Source of the DNA: Pseudomonas sp. R37(2017)
GTDB lineage: Bacteria > Pseudomonadota > Gammaproteobacteria > Pseudomonadales > Pseudomonadaceae
DNA: 64,000 bases
Assembly: GCF_002113375.1 (NCBI RefSeq)
Contig: NZ_NEHO01000004.1
Span: 364,926-428,925, forward strand
Direction of reading: 5' to 3'
The notes beneath the pieces are model-generated. The model saw only the letters and a list, made by a program, of their open reading frames with translations. It was not told the DNA's origin and did no database searches. Within the stretch, counting starts at the first letter, position 1; each line of letters opens with the position of its first letter. Positions 1 through 7,828 of this stretch are shown one piece after another. A program made the translations under genes and the position numbers.

Positions 1-195
1 GGTCACTTTATTGGCAGGGGGAATCGGCGAACCGTCTTCGGCCAGAATCTCGAAGTGGCCCTCGATGGCTTCCCGCGCCATGGCCATCGCGTCATCCAGG
101 TCTTCCCCAGCGGAAAAGCACCCTGGAATGTCAGGAACTTCCACGCCCCAGGCGTGTTTTTCGTCGCCCATTGAAATTGCAATTGGGTACAGCAT
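1..195 (-). CDS. hicB: HicB-family antitoxin, partial (runs off left edge)
   Basis: The minus strand from the ATG at 195 reads 65 codons without a stop to the window edge. The N-terminus (MLYPIAISMGDEKHAWGVEV) and the following PDIPGCFSAGEDLDDAM segment, then EAIEGHFE, is the standard HicB partial RNase-H-like fold, which binds and neutralises HicA and usually represses the operon through a C-terminal DNA-binding domain. That C-terminal part is outside the window. It lies 37 bp downstream of hicA in the same direction. Family assignment is firm; whether it carries an HTH or RHH C-terminus cannot be seen. Confidence 0.88.
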   Translation of the reverse strand, partial: MLYPIAISMGDEKHAWGVEVPDIPGCFSAGEDLDDAMAMAREAIEGHFEILAEDGSPIPPANKVT

Positions 196-232
196 GTTGA
201 TTGTCCTCCACGGACGTAGCGCATCGGGCTCC

Positions 233-412
233 TCAGAGCAGCGCCTGTTGCAAAATACTGATGGCCGTTTTCTTGAGCAGATCTTTCTTCGGGTGGGGAA
301 CAGTCACCAGCCCCGGTTTGGTCGGATGCTTGAAGTGATGATGGCTGCCTCTGATTCGCACCAGATACCAGCCGTCCGCAACGAGTTGGCTTATCAAAAA
401 TCGGCTATTCAC
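233..412 (-). CDS. hicA: HicA-family toxin (59 aa, mRNA interferase)
   Basis: A GTG start at 412 follows a near-perfect Shine-Dalgarno (AAGGAGGTGAT). The 59-residue product begins VNSRFLISQLVADGWYLVRI and continues with RGSHHHFKHPTKPG, then VPHPKKDL. This is the dsRBD-like HicA fold, and the His in the GSHHHF motif is the expected catalytic residue of this ribosome-independent mRNA interferase. Toxin-before-antitoxin order is normal for hicAB. The gene is below 60 codons and is easily missed. The family call rests on the conserved GSHHHF and PHPKK motifs plus the adjacent HicB. Confidence 0.88.
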   Translation of the reverse strand: MNSRFLISQLVADGWYLVRIRGSHHHFKHPTKPGLVTVPHPKKDLLKKTAISILQQALL

Positions 413-440
413 ATCACCTCCTTGTGGTGTGCTTGTGGTT

Positions 441-480
441 ACTATACCTACTGAAATTTTGTTATCAACACTATACCTAC
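441..480 (-). promoter_or_regulatory. hicAB promoter with duplicated operator-like repeat
   Basis: Read on the minus strand, TTGATA (468-463) and TATAGT (446-441) are separated by 16 bp, a good sigma-70 promoter 29 bp upstream of the hicA start. The 11-mer GTAGGTATAGT occurs twice, at 480-470 and 451-441. One copy covers the -10 and the other abuts the -35. Direct repeats placed like this suit autorepression by the HicA-HicB complex. The repeats are seen; the binding is inferred. Confidence 0.6.
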
Positions 481-625
481 CAAACCTTCCTGGGTTCGGT
501 GGGAAAACGATAGGCTTCGAGTCTAGGAGGGGGCTGTGGCAAAGGCTTTGGGTAAGCCTGTCATTACCTGTTTTGTGTATTGCGAGGTTTTGCTGTGAAC
601 ACGTGACACTCGAATTTCAGGCATA

Positions 626-654
626 AAAAAACCGGCCATCAAGGCCGGTTTTTT
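626..654 (-). terminator. Rho-independent terminator of tRNA-Gly
   Basis: An 8-bp perfect stem AACCGGCC/GGCCGGTT (630-637 with 643-650), loop ATCAA, is flanked by A and T runs on both sides. It lies about 55 bp downstream of the tRNA-Gly 3' end on the minus strand and could also work in the other direction. Confidence 0.8.
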
Positions 655-706
655 CTGTCTCTGCATCCCCCGTCAAAACCATCCTGACGTGAGACCAAAA
701 TTCGAG

Positions 707-780
707 TGGAGCGGGTGAAGGGAATCGAACCCTCGTTATCAGCTTGGGAAGCTGGAGTAATGCCATTATACGACACCCGC
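707..780 (-). tRNA. tRNA-Gly (anticodon CCC)
   Basis: On the minus strand, 74 nt from GCGGGTG to CACCCGC followed by TCCA form a 7-bp acceptor stem with an encoded CCA. The anticodon loop TTCCCAA gives anticodon CCC. The T arm (CGAGGGTTCGATTCCCT) is canonical. It matches the bacterial glyU type closely. A terminator lies about 55 bp downstream. Confidence 0.95.
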
Positions 781-888
781 TCAGAGCGCTGACTTTGTAC
801 CAGATACGGCCGGCGATTTGAAGTTTTTCTTTGCGTGGGGCGGGTTTGACGCAGATGTAGCAGTAAAGCCTCGACCCCATGACGGTCG

Positions 889-953
889 ATCGCGGGCAAG
901 CCTTGTACCTGCGCAATACGTTTGATTCAGCAGGGCAGGGCTTGCTCGCGATG
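889..953. repeat. REP pair (divergent copies) between phaG and tRNA-Gly
   Basis: GATCGCGGGCAAGCC and the inverted GGCTTGCTCGCGATGA face each other across about 35 bp. This is the head-to-head arrangement of Pseudomonas REP/BIME elements. It sits directly downstream of phaG, where it may end or stabilise the transcript. Confidence 0.7.
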
Positions 954-961
954 ACTCTTTT

Positions 962-1849
962 TCAGCTTGCCAATGCATGGTGGTCCTGGACGTATTGGTA
1001 ACGCGGTCGGCTTTCGTATTGCGCAGGTTTCAGGAAATCCAACAGTGCGTTGCGGCTGTCCCGGCAGGCGGCTTTGTGTTCCATGTCGAGAAAGTGGCCG
1101 GCGGCCTGAATGGTACTGAAGGTGCTGTGTTGAACGTGGTTGGCGAACAACCTGGCGTCGTCGGCGGCGGTGTATTCGTCCCATTCGCCGTTGAGGAACA
1201 GCACGGGCACTTCGATTTTCTTCGCCGCGTGCATGAGGTAGCACTGGCGGTCGCTGTGCAGCACGTCGTTGATGTGGAAGTGCATCTGCCCGTACTCGTG
1301 TTCGGCCAGGGAGCTGACGTGGCGATAGTTGAAGCGCTTGAACAACGACGGCAGGTGTTTGCCGATGGTGTCGTTCACCAGGTGGCCGACCCGGTCGCGG
1401 TCGAGGTTGCCGAGGTGTTCGACGCCGCGTTCGAGGTAATCGAGCATGTGCGCGTTGATCACCGGGGAGAACGAGCTGATCACGGCTTTTTCGATGCGCC
1501 GTGGCCGTTGCGACAACGCCATCATGGTCGCCGCGCCACCCCAGGAAAACGACAGCACGTGTTCGGCGGCGAAGTGGTCGATCAGCTCAAGGATGATCTG
1601 CCCTTCGATTTCCTTGGTGAGCATTTTTTCGTGCAGGTTGTGGGCTTTTGACCGGCCCGCGTAGGGTTGGTCGTAGCAGACGACGTTGAACTGCGGATGG
1701 AGGTTTTTCACGGTTTGTGCAAACGACGCAGTCGTGGCCATTGAGCCGTTGACCAGAATAATGGTCTTTTCTGCGGCGTCTGCGCGATAGAACTCCGTGT
1801 AAACCCGATACTGACCCTGTATATCCAGCACAGCGATTTCTGGCCTCAT
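962..1849 (-). CDS. phaG: PhaG: (R)-3-hydroxyacyl-ACP:CoA transacylase / 3-hydroxyacyl-ACP thioesterase
   Basis: The 295-aa alpha/beta-hydrolase fold protein links fatty-acid synthesis to medium-chain polyhydroxyalkanoate precursors. Starting at the ATG at 1849 (AGGAGT just upstream), the N-terminus MRPEIAVLDIQGQYRVYTEF is essentially the P. putida PhaG sequence. The nucleophile elbow FSWGGA, the acidic stretch GEWDEYTAADDA and the histidine motif AGHFLDMEHK give the Ser-Asp-His set. RhlA is the closest alternative, but the N-terminus and the C-terminal RPRYQYVQ fit PhaG better. A further 30 in-frame codons upstream do not look coding. It stands alone, about 310 bp from rsuA. Confidence 0.93.
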   Translation of the reverse strand: MRPEIAVLDIQGQYRVYTEFYRADAAEKTIILVNGSMATTASFAQTVKNLHPQFNVVCYDQPYAGRSKAHNLHEKMLTKEIEGQIILELIDHFAAEHVLSFSWGGAATMMALSQRPRRIEKAVISSFSPVINAHMLDYLERGVEHLGNLDRDRVGHLVNDTIGKHLPSLFKRFNYRHVSSLAEHEYGQMHFHINDVLHSDRQCYLMHAAKKIEVPVLFLNGEWDEYTAADDARLFANHVQHSTFSTIQAAGHFLDMEHKAACRDSRNALLDFLKPAQYESRPRYQYVQDHHALAS

Positions 1850-2160
1850 GTCATAAGACTCCTGGCAAGCGTGTATGCGTGCAAAAGAGATTGCACGAGC
1901 TTTGTGACAGGTAGGCATACGCCTGGAAATTGAGAGGCCCATGTCGATCCATTGCAGTCCGGTCGACGGGTATTGTTATTGGCGGGCAGTCTGCCGGATG
2001 AGGCCGGAACCCAGGGTTCCTGCCGGCAAAAAGTTTCTTAGAAGTATGGGGTGACTCATCGGTCACATTTCGGCCGACGTCCTGATTCAAGCAGGGGTCA
2101 CGTCATCGCGCAAGTGTCTTCGATAAATTGTTCGACAACTTCTGCTCGGTGGTCGCGTGC
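1850..2160. other. Gene-free stretch upstream of phaG
   Basis: These 311 bases hold the phaG promoter region. They include the GC-rich inverted element GGAACCCAGGGTTCC near 2008-2022. No convincing sigma-70 or sigma-54 promoter and no small gene were recognised. Confidence 0.4.
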
Positions 2161-2853
2161 TTAGATCAATCCGATCTCTTCATCGGTCAGAGGGCGGTAC
2201 TCGCCCGGTTTCAACGCCTCGTCGAGCACCAGCAGCCCCATGCGCTCGCGATGCAGGCGCATCACCTTGTTATTGAAGTGGCCGAACATGCGTTTGACCT
2301 GGTGATAGCGGCCCTCGACGATGCTCAGGCGTGCACACTTTGCCCCGAGCAGCTCCAGCCTGGCCGGTTGCGTGACGAGGTCTTCGAAGGCGAAGTACAG
2401 CCCTTCGCTGAACTTGATCGCGTATTCGGGGCCGATGGCCTGCTCGGTTTCGACGTAGTAGACCTTGGGCAGCTTGGTCTGCGGTTGGGTCAGGCGCCGC
2501 GACCAACTGCCGTCATTGGTGATCAGCATCAGGCCGGTGGTGTTGAAATCCAGGCGTCCGGCGATGTGCAGTTCGTCCTTGTCCGGCTCGTGGATCAAAT
2601 CGAGTACGGTCGGGTGCTGCGGGTCTTTGGTGGCGCTGACGCAACCAGCGGGTTTGTGCAGCATGAAGTGGCGCAGGGGTTTGCCGACTTGCAGCACCTC
2701 GCTGTCGACTTCGACGCGGCTGAATTCGCGGACTTCGCTGTGCGGGTCGCAGACGACTTTTCCGTCAATCCGGACGCGCTTTTCCACCAGCAACAGGCGT
2801 ACCTGCTTACGGTTGAAGCACGGCAGGTTGCTGAGGAAGCGGTCGACGCGCAT
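2161..2853 (-). CDS. rsuA: 16S rRNA pseudouridine(516) synthase, RsuA family
   Basis: The 230-aa protein has an N-terminal S4 RNA-binding domain (about 1-60, with RKQVRLLLVEKRVRIDGK). The RsuA/RluB/E/F catalytic core follows, with the aspartate motif AGRLDFNTTGLMLITNDG (Asp about 102) and the C-terminal GRYHQVKRMF. Length and the S4 domain match RsuA. It lies 35 bp downstream of the cysteine-rich gene and probably belongs to the same minus-strand transcript as the diguanylate cyclase. Substrate U516 is inferred from family; RluE/RluB are the alternatives. Confidence 0.85.
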   Translation of the reverse strand: MRVDRFLSNLPCFNRKQVRLLLVEKRVRIDGKVVCDPHSEVREFSRVEVDSEVLQVGKPLRHFMLHKPAGCVSATKDPQHPTVLDLIHEPDKDELHIAGRLDFNTTGLMLITNDGSWSRRLTQPQTKLPKVYYVETEQAIGPEYAIKFSEGLYFAFEDLVTQPARLELLGAKCARLSIVEGRYHQVKRMFGHFNNKVMRLHRERMGLLVLDEALKPGEYRPLTDEEIGLI

Positions 2854-2887
2854 GACTCAAGGATCAGTGAAGTAAGGGGCGCGCATC

Positions 2888-3106
2888 TTACTCGATCGAT
2901 TCGGACGCTGCTTGCAACTGCGCCTCGACTTCGGCACAGCGTGGGCACAGGCACGAGGCGTTGCGCAGTTCAGCCGGCAGTGCCTGGAGCACGGCCGGGT
3001 CGATGCTGACGCCGTAGCACCAGCAGGCGCGGTCGGCTGTTCGAGGGTCGGCCAGGGTGCAGTCATTGGGGGCGCCGCAGGCAGGGCAGAGGTCAGGCTG
3101 GTTCAT
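2888..3106 (-). CDS. Cysteine-rich CWC family small protein
   Basis: The 72-aa protein has paired cysteines CPAC near the N-terminus, the signature ACWCYG in the middle and CLCPRC near the C-terminus. This is the pattern of the small cysteine-rich CWC family, presumed to bind zinc. The ATG at 3106 overlaps the end of the diguanylate cyclase gene by 14 bp, so the two are likely translationally coupled. Function is unknown; the association with rsuA is common in Pseudomonas. Confidence 0.75.
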   Translation of the reverse strand: MNQPDLCPACGAPNDCTLADPRTADRACWCYGVSIDPAVLQALPAELRNASCLCPRCAEVEAQLQAASESIE

Positions 3107-4607
3107 GGACGGAGTGGGGCATTTCCACGCAGGTTCGGTTACGGCCACTTTGCTTGGCCCGATACATTGCATGATCCGCCCGCGACAGCAAGCTGTGCAA
3201 GGTGTCGTCGGGCTGCAGGGTGGTCAAGCCAATGCTCACGGTCAGTCGCAAGGCTTTGTCGTTGTAGGCATAGTGCTGTTGTTCCACGTGCTGGCGAATT
3301 TTCTCGGCAATCATCAGACCGGTCTTGCCGTCGGTGTCCTTGAGCAACACGATGAACTCTTCTCCGCCCCAGCGGCAGACGATGTCGGAATGCCGCAGGC
3401 AGCTTTCCAGATCCCGGGCGAAACCGATCAGCACCTGGTCTCCGGCCAGGTGGCCGTAGGTGTCGTTCAGCGCCTTGAAGTGGTCCAGGTCCAGCAACAG
3501 CGCCGTCAGTGGCTTGGGCTCGCGCCGGGACTCCTGCATGGCCTGCGCGGCCAGCAGGTCGAAGCCACGACGGTTGGGCAGTTCGGTCAGGCTGTCGAGG
3601 GTGGCCTGGGCCTGGATCCTGTCCTGGAAGCGTTTGATCACCCGGTTGAGCAGCACCAGCACGATCAACGTGACCAGCAGGCAGATCAGCAGGTTGAGGT
3701 ACAGCGACTGGCGGATTTCACCGAGGGCGCTGTCTTCGCGTTTGTCGACGAACAGGTACCAGTTCAGCTCGGGGATGAACCGCGCGTTGAGGAAATGTCC
3801 CTGGCCCTGCACGGAGTACTCATAACTGCCGCTGTGGGGTTTGGGCAGGCGGCTGACCAGGTCTTTCATGCTGTCGAGTTCGCCGAGTTTCTGCCCGATG
3901 CGCGCACCCTGCGGACCCCCTTCGGCGCCGGTGAGCACCAGGCGTCCGAAGCTGTCGACGAAATACACGCTGCGCTGATAACGCTGCTGGTATTTGTCGA
4001 TCAGCTTGATCACGGCGTCGACGGTCAGGCCGACCCCGGCCGCGCCGATGAACCGGTCGTTGTAGTCGTAGACCTTGTAGTTGATGAAGAAGGTCAGGTT
4101 GTCCTTGTTGGCGAGGTCCGGGTCGACGTTGATCTCGTACGGATCCTTCATGTCGCGCACGCGAAAGTACCAGGCGTCGCGGGGTTCGGTGGCCTTGACC
4201 TGTTTGAGCACACCCTTGGCGTGGTAGTAGGTCAGGCTGGTGTTGGAGACGAAGAACGCGGTGTAGGCACCATAGTGGGTCATGACCTCGTTGAGGTAAC
4301 GGGTCATCTTGTCGGAATCCTTTTCACCGTTGACCACCCAATCGCGCATGAAGGTGTCGCGGGCCATCATCGAGGAAATCAGGATCGGCCTGACCAGGTC
4401 TTTCTGGATTTCCGAGTAGACGGTGTCCGACGTCAGCGGCAGTTCGGTGTTGACGATGGTGTCGCGGATCGATGCCCGGGAGGCGTAGTAACTGAGAAAG
4501 GAGGTAGCGAGAAAGCCTGCGCCCAGCAATGCGACCAGCGTGAGGACCAACGAGCGTTGAGAATACAGCGGCGAGCGAAGCGGCATGGCAGTTCCATTGG
4601 CAATCAT
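3093..4607 (-). CDS. Membrane-bound diguanylate cyclase with periplasmic dCACHE sensor
   Basis: The 504-aa protein has TM1 at about 20-42, a large periplasmic sensor of double-CACHE type (about 45-295), TM2 at about 300-322 (LNLLICLLVTLIVLVLL) and a C-terminal GGDEF domain. The active-site motif is GGEEF (about 412-416). An RHSD inhibitory I-site lies the usual five residues upstream, so both synthesis of c-di-GMP and product inhibition are expected. There is no EAL domain. The ligand of the sensor is unknown. First gene of a probable three-gene transcript with the CWC gene and rsuA. Confidence 0.92.
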   Translation of the reverse strand: MIANGTAMPLRSPLYSQRSLVLTLVALLGAGFLATSFLSYYASRASIRDTIVNTELPLTSDTVYSEIQKDLVRPILISSMMARDTFMRDWVVNGEKDSDKMTRYLNEVMTHYGAYTAFFVSNTSLTYYHAKGVLKQVKATEPRDAWYFRVRDMKDPYEINVDPDLANKDNLTFFINYKVYDYNDRFIGAAGVGLTVDAVIKLIDKYQQRYQRSVYFVDSFGRLVLTGAEGGPQGARIGQKLGELDSMKDLVSRLPKPHSGSYEYSVQGQGHFLNARFIPELNWYLFVDKREDSALGEIRQSLYLNLLICLLVTLIVLVLLNRVIKRFQDRIQAQATLDSLTELPNRRGFDLLAAQAMQESRREPKPLTALLLDLDHFKALNDTYGHLAGDQVLIGFARDLESCLRHSDIVCRWGGEEFIVLLKDTDGKTGLMIAEKIRQHVEQQHYAYNDKALRLTVSIGLTTLQPDDTLHSLLSRADHAMYRAKQSGRNRTCVEMPHSVHEPA

Positions 4608-4708
4608 CCGATGGCAGGCATTGTAAGGGTACTGCGGGGAAATAACTGCTCCATGTACACCGCCAATGGCAGTGAATCTCGCCTGGGGCTTGTTTGGGAG
4701 TGAGCCTT

Positions 4709-4750
4709 TGTGGCGAGGGGCTCGCCTCCCCCCGTTGGGTCGCGAAGCGG
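4709..4750. repeat. REP-like repeat of the TGTGGCGAGGGGGCTTGC type
   Basis: TTTGTGGCGAGGGGCTCGCC followed by CCCGTTGGGTCGCGAAGCGG is a slightly degraded copy of a widespread Pseudomonas intergenic repeat. It occupies the divergent gap between the diguanylate cyclase and the first tyrosine-rich lipoprotein. Confidence 0.6.
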
Positions 4751-4884
4751 TTGCACTGCATCGGAACCTGTCCGCCGCTGATCAGAAGGTGGAGGCAGTG
4801 TTGCACTTGGCAGCGATTTACCAGTCAAAACAGGTGTCAGCCGGTCTGTGCCGACTGCTGTCACAGGTCTTTACGGAGGCCGCC

Positions 4885-5145
4885 ATGTTACGTCGATTGT
4901 TGTTTGGTTTAGTGCTCGGTCTCGGATTGTCTGGTTGCTACTACTACGACGGTCCTGCCGACGTCTACGGCGGATCTTATTACTACCCCGGCTACTACTC
5001 GCCCTATTACTACGGTTACTACGGGCCGCGTTATTACGGTGGTTATCGCAGCTATTACTACGGTGGGCATGGCTACTACCGTGGCCACGGGTATTACGGT
5101 GGTCACGGCTATCACGGTGGTGGCTATCACGGTGGCCACCGTTAA
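4885..5145 (+). CDS. Tyr/Gly-rich repetitive small lipoprotein (86 aa)
   Basis: The ATG at 4885 follows GGAGG with 5-bp spacing. The N-terminus is a lipoprotein signal with lipobox LSGC (Cys about 18). The rest is low-complexity sequence made of YYY, GGHGYY and GYHGG units with almost no other residues. It should be an envelope-anchored protein of unknown function. It is followed 167 bp later by a second lipoprotein of similar composition (5313-5777), so the two are probably related by duplication. Repetitive composition prevents any domain call. Confidence 0.75.
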   Translation: MLRRLLFGLVLGLGLSGCYYYDGPADVYGGSYYYPGYYSPYYYGYYGPRYYGGYRSYYYGGHGYYRGHGYYGGHGYHGGGYHGGHR

Positions 5146-5312
5146 TCAGCCGGTGAATGGATGAAAAACCTTTTATCGGGCAGATGTTTCTACTTGTTTC
5201 AGAGGCGCACCGGATTCTGAATTCGATGTCTGATATTTCGACAGTCACCGAACATTTGGCTGCCGCCTGCCAGCGTCGCTGGTGAGGTTTACCCGCGGTC
5301 CAGGAGGCCGCC

Positions 5313-5777
5313 ATGCTCTGTCGAGAAAAGCTGCGCCGAACGCTTCTGCTTGCTGTGTCGGGATTGTCCCTGGGTGGGTGCGTGCCTTATTACGATGAAG
5401 GCGGCAGTTACTACAGTTCCGAAGTCTATACCTCGCCGGCGCCCACTCATTACGCCGGAGGGAGCTCCTACTACTCCAACGGTTACTACACGCCGGCGCC
5501 CCGGTACTACGTCCCACCAGCTCGGTATTACCAGCCGACACCGCGCTATTACTCTCAGCCGCGCATATATCAACCGTCACGCTATTACTCGCAGCCGCGC
5601 ATGTATCAGCCGTCGCGCCATTACCAGTCGGCCCCTCGTTACTATCAGCCGTCGCGGGGCGACTACCGCATGCATCAGAACCATGGCTGGGACAGCCGTA
5701 ACCGCGGGGGCTGGAACAACGACTATCGCGGTCACGACGGGCGTGGTTATCGCAGCGGGTGGGGCAAACACCGCTAG
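5313..5777 (+). CDS. Tyr/Pro/Ser-rich repetitive lipoprotein (154 aa)
   Basis: GGAGG precedes the ATG. A signal sequence ends in lipobox LGGC (Cys about 23). The mature part has repeated RYYQP, RYYSQP and RMYQPSR units, roughly 7-10 residues long, between about residues 65 and 120, then a Gly/Arg/Asn-rich tail. Signal peptide design and tyrosine bias parallel the upstream 86-aa lipoprotein. Unknown function; the repeats suggest a surface or matrix role but nothing shows it. It converges with the hydrolase gene, with only 3 bp between stop codons. Confidence 0.75.
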   Translation: MLCREKLRRTLLLAVSGLSLGGCVPYYDEGGSYYSSEVYTSPAPTHYAGGSSYYSNGYYTPAPRYYVPPARYYQPTPRYYSQPRIYQPSRYYSQPRMYQPSRHYQSAPRYYQPSRGDYRMHQNHGWDSRNRGGWNNDYRGHDGRGYRSGWGKHR

Positions 5778-5780
5778 TTT

Positions 5781-6893
5781 TCAGTATCCGGACAGATCCG
5801 CCAGCGGATGTCGACCTTCCCACGCCTTGCGGAAATGTGCCTCTACTACGGCGCCGGGCACGTTGTTGATGTCCGGCCAGTGCCAGTGCGGCTTCTGGTC
5901 TTTGTCGATCAACCTGGCTCGTACGCCTTCGCTGAATTCCGGATGACGACAGCAGTTGAGGCTCAAGGTGTATTCCATCTGAAAGACTTCGGCCAGCGAC
6001 AGATACCTGGCACGGATGATCTGCTCCCACACCAGATGGGCGGTCAGCGGCGAGCCTTCACTCAGGGTCCTGGCCGCGCGGCTCAGTAATAGATCGGTGT
6101 GATCGCGCAAGGCACTGATGGCTTTCCAGGCGCAACGCACGTCGCTGACGTCCAGCAATTCGTCGATCTGCTGGCGGCGTGGCAACCACTGGGCTTCGGG
6201 CATCTGCGCCGCGGCTTCCTGCTGCAAGGCCTTGAGCAGGCTATTGAGCTGCATGGGTGTCTGTTCCTGCCAGTTCAACTGCAGCAGTCCGTCGATCAAT
6301 TCCGACTGCTGCTCATCGAGCAGGAAACGATCGGCCAGGCCCAGGTCGATGGCATCGCGGCCGTTCATGTGCGCACCGGTCAGGCCGAGGAACAACCCGA
6401 GCTTGCCGGGCAGACGCGCCAGAAACCAACTGCCGCCAACGTCCGGATACAGGCCGATGCTGATCTCCGGCATCGCCAGGCGGCTGCTCGGCGTGACGAT
6501 ACGAATGCCTGCGCCTTGCAACAACCCCATGCCACCGCCGAGCACATAGCCATGGCCCCAGCAGATCAGCGGTTTCGGGTAGGTGTGAAGTTTGAAGTCC
6601 AGGCGATATTCCGCTGCAAAAAACTGCGCAGCCAGTGGCGGCACTTCGCCCGGATGGGCGCGACAGGCCTCCACCAGGCTGCGCACTTCACCCCCGGCAC
6701 AAAAGGCCTTGGCACCATTGCCGCGCAACAGGACGCAGACGATTTGCGGGTCCTTGGCCCAGGCTTCCATACGGTCGCGCAGGGCGTTGATCATCGGCAG
6801 GGACAGGGCGTTCAGGGATTTTTCGGCATCCAGGCTGGCGACGCCGATGCGGGCGCCGTCGGTGCCGGTGAGTTCTTCGAAGTGCAGATTCAT
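5781..6893 (-). CDS. Enoyl-CoA hydratase/isomerase family, 3-hydroxyisobutyryl-CoA hydrolase type
   Basis: The 370-aa crotonase-fold protein starts at the ATG at 6893 behind GAGGT. Visible motifs are the oxyanion-hole segments AFCAGGEVRSL and GHGYVLGGGMGL, and MPEISIGLYPDVGGSWFL, which is characteristic of 3-hydroxyisobutyryl-CoA hydrolases of valine degradation. Length (about 370) and the C-terminal extension fit the hydrolase rather than simple enoyl-CoA hydratases (about 260). It stands without other valine genes, so the physiological substrate is inferred. Divergent from ung. Confidence 0.8.
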   Translation of the reverse strand: MNLHFEELTGTDGARIGVASLDAEKSLNALSLPMINALRDRMEAWAKDPQIVCVLLRGNGAKAFCAGGEVRSLVEACRAHPGEVPPLAAQFFAAEYRLDFKLHTYPKPLICWGHGYVLGGGMGLLQGAGIRIVTPSSRLAMPEISIGLYPDVGGSWFLARLPGKLGLFLGLTGAHMNGRDAIDLGLADRFLLDEQQSELIDGLLQLNWQEQTPMQLNSLLKALQQEAAAQMPEAQWLPRRQQIDELLDVSDVRCAWKAISALRDHTDLLLSRAARTLSEGSPLTAHLVWEQIIRARYLSLAEVFQMEYTLSLNCCRHPEFSEGVRARLIDKDQKPHWHWPDINNVPGAVVEAHFRKAWEGRHPLADLSGY

Positions 6894-7025
6894 CGTGACC
6901 TCGATCGGGAATTTGAGGGTTAAGTATGATCGCTGTGTGGGAAAGTGCCGGATCCGCGTCAGATCAATTGACAAGCGTGATGCGCTTTCCTAGGGTTCGC
7001 CCCATTGTTTTTGCCGGATGTAACC

Positions 7026-7718
7026 ATGACTGCTGACGACCGTATCAAACTCGAACCGAGCTGGAAGGAGGCCCTGCGTGCCGAATTCGACCAGCCCTAC
7101 ATGGCAGAGTTGCGAAACTTCCTGCAACAGGAGCGGGCGGCCGGCAAGGAGATCTATCCGCCGGGGCCGATGATTTTCAACGCGCTCAATTCCACACCTC
7201 TGGACAAGGTCAAGGTGGTGATCCTCGGTCAGGATCCTTATCACGGCCCGGGCCAGGCCCATGGCTTGTGCTTCTCGGTGCAACCCGGCGTGCCGGCGCC
7301 GCCGTCGCTGGTGAACATCTATAAAGAACTCAAGCGCGACCTGAACATCGACATCCCCAACCACGGCTACCTGCAGAGCTGGGCCGACCAGGGCGTGTTG
7401 ATGCTCAACACCACCATGACCGTCGAGCGCGCCAATGCCAATGCGCACAAGGACAAGGGCTGGCAGTTTTTCACCGATCGGGTCATTGAAGTGGTCAGCC
7501 AGCAGCAGCCGCACCTGGTGTTCATGCTGTGGGGCGCCCATGCCCAGAGCAAACAGAAGCTGATCGATGCCACCAAGCACCTGGTGTTGACCTCGGTGCA
7601 CCCGTCACCGCTGTCGGCCTATCGCGGCTTCCTCGGTTGCGGGCACTTCAGCCGGACCAACAAGTTTCTGGAGCAGAATGGCGAGACACCGATCGAGTGG
7701 CGGTTGCCGCCGGTTTAA
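7026..7718 (+). CDS. ung: Uracil-DNA glycosylase
   Basis: The 230-aa protein removes uracil from DNA. It shows all family-1 UDG motifs: the catalytic [14 protein letters not shown] (Asp activates water), the uracil-recognition LLLNT-type segment ([11 protein letters not shown]) and the DNA-intercalation loop [11 protein letters not shown]. The ATG at 7026 gives the usual N-terminus; an upstream in-frame start adds only seven residues. Monocistronic, ending at a convergent REP pair. Confidence 0.97.
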   Translation: MTADDRIKLEPSWKEALRAEFDQPYMAELRNFLQQERAAGKEIYPPGPMIFNALNSTPLDKVKVVILGQDPYHGPGQAHGLCFSVQPGVPAPPSLVNIYKELKRDLNIDIPNHGYLQSWADQGVLMLNTTMTVERANANAHKDKGWQFFTDRVIEVVSQQQPHLVFMLWGAHAQSKQKLIDATKHLVLTSVHPSPLSAYRGFLGCGHFSRTNKFLEQNGETPIEWRLPPV

Positions 7719-7737
7719 GCGTTGATTTCGAGGGCCT

Positions 7738-7815
7738 CTTCGCGAGCAGGCTCGCTCCCACAGAGAATTTGCGGTGTTCACAAATCCCCTGTAGGAGCGA
7801 GCCTGCTCGCGATGA
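7738..7815. repeat. REP pair (BIME) between convergent ung and abrB-family gene
   Basis: TCGCGAGCAGGCTCGCTCCCA and the inverted GTAGGAGCGAGCCTGCTCG are separated by about 25 bp containing the frequent spacer ACAAATCCCCTG. Each half forms a hairpin. Confidence 0.9.
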
Positions 7816-7828
7816 AGTCGACTCGGTC

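Noticed and set aside
3057-4703. 548-codon open frame on the plus strand
   Set aside because: It lies exactly antisense to the diguanylate cyclase gene, whose GGEEF and I-site motifs are unmistakable; the plus-strand product is a V/D/Q/H-rich shadow typical of high-GC DNA.
5400-5680. Regular short repeats suggestive of a CRISPR-like array
   Set aside because: They are in-frame RYYQP-type codon repeats inside a lipoprotein; unit lengths are irregular and there are no unique spacers.
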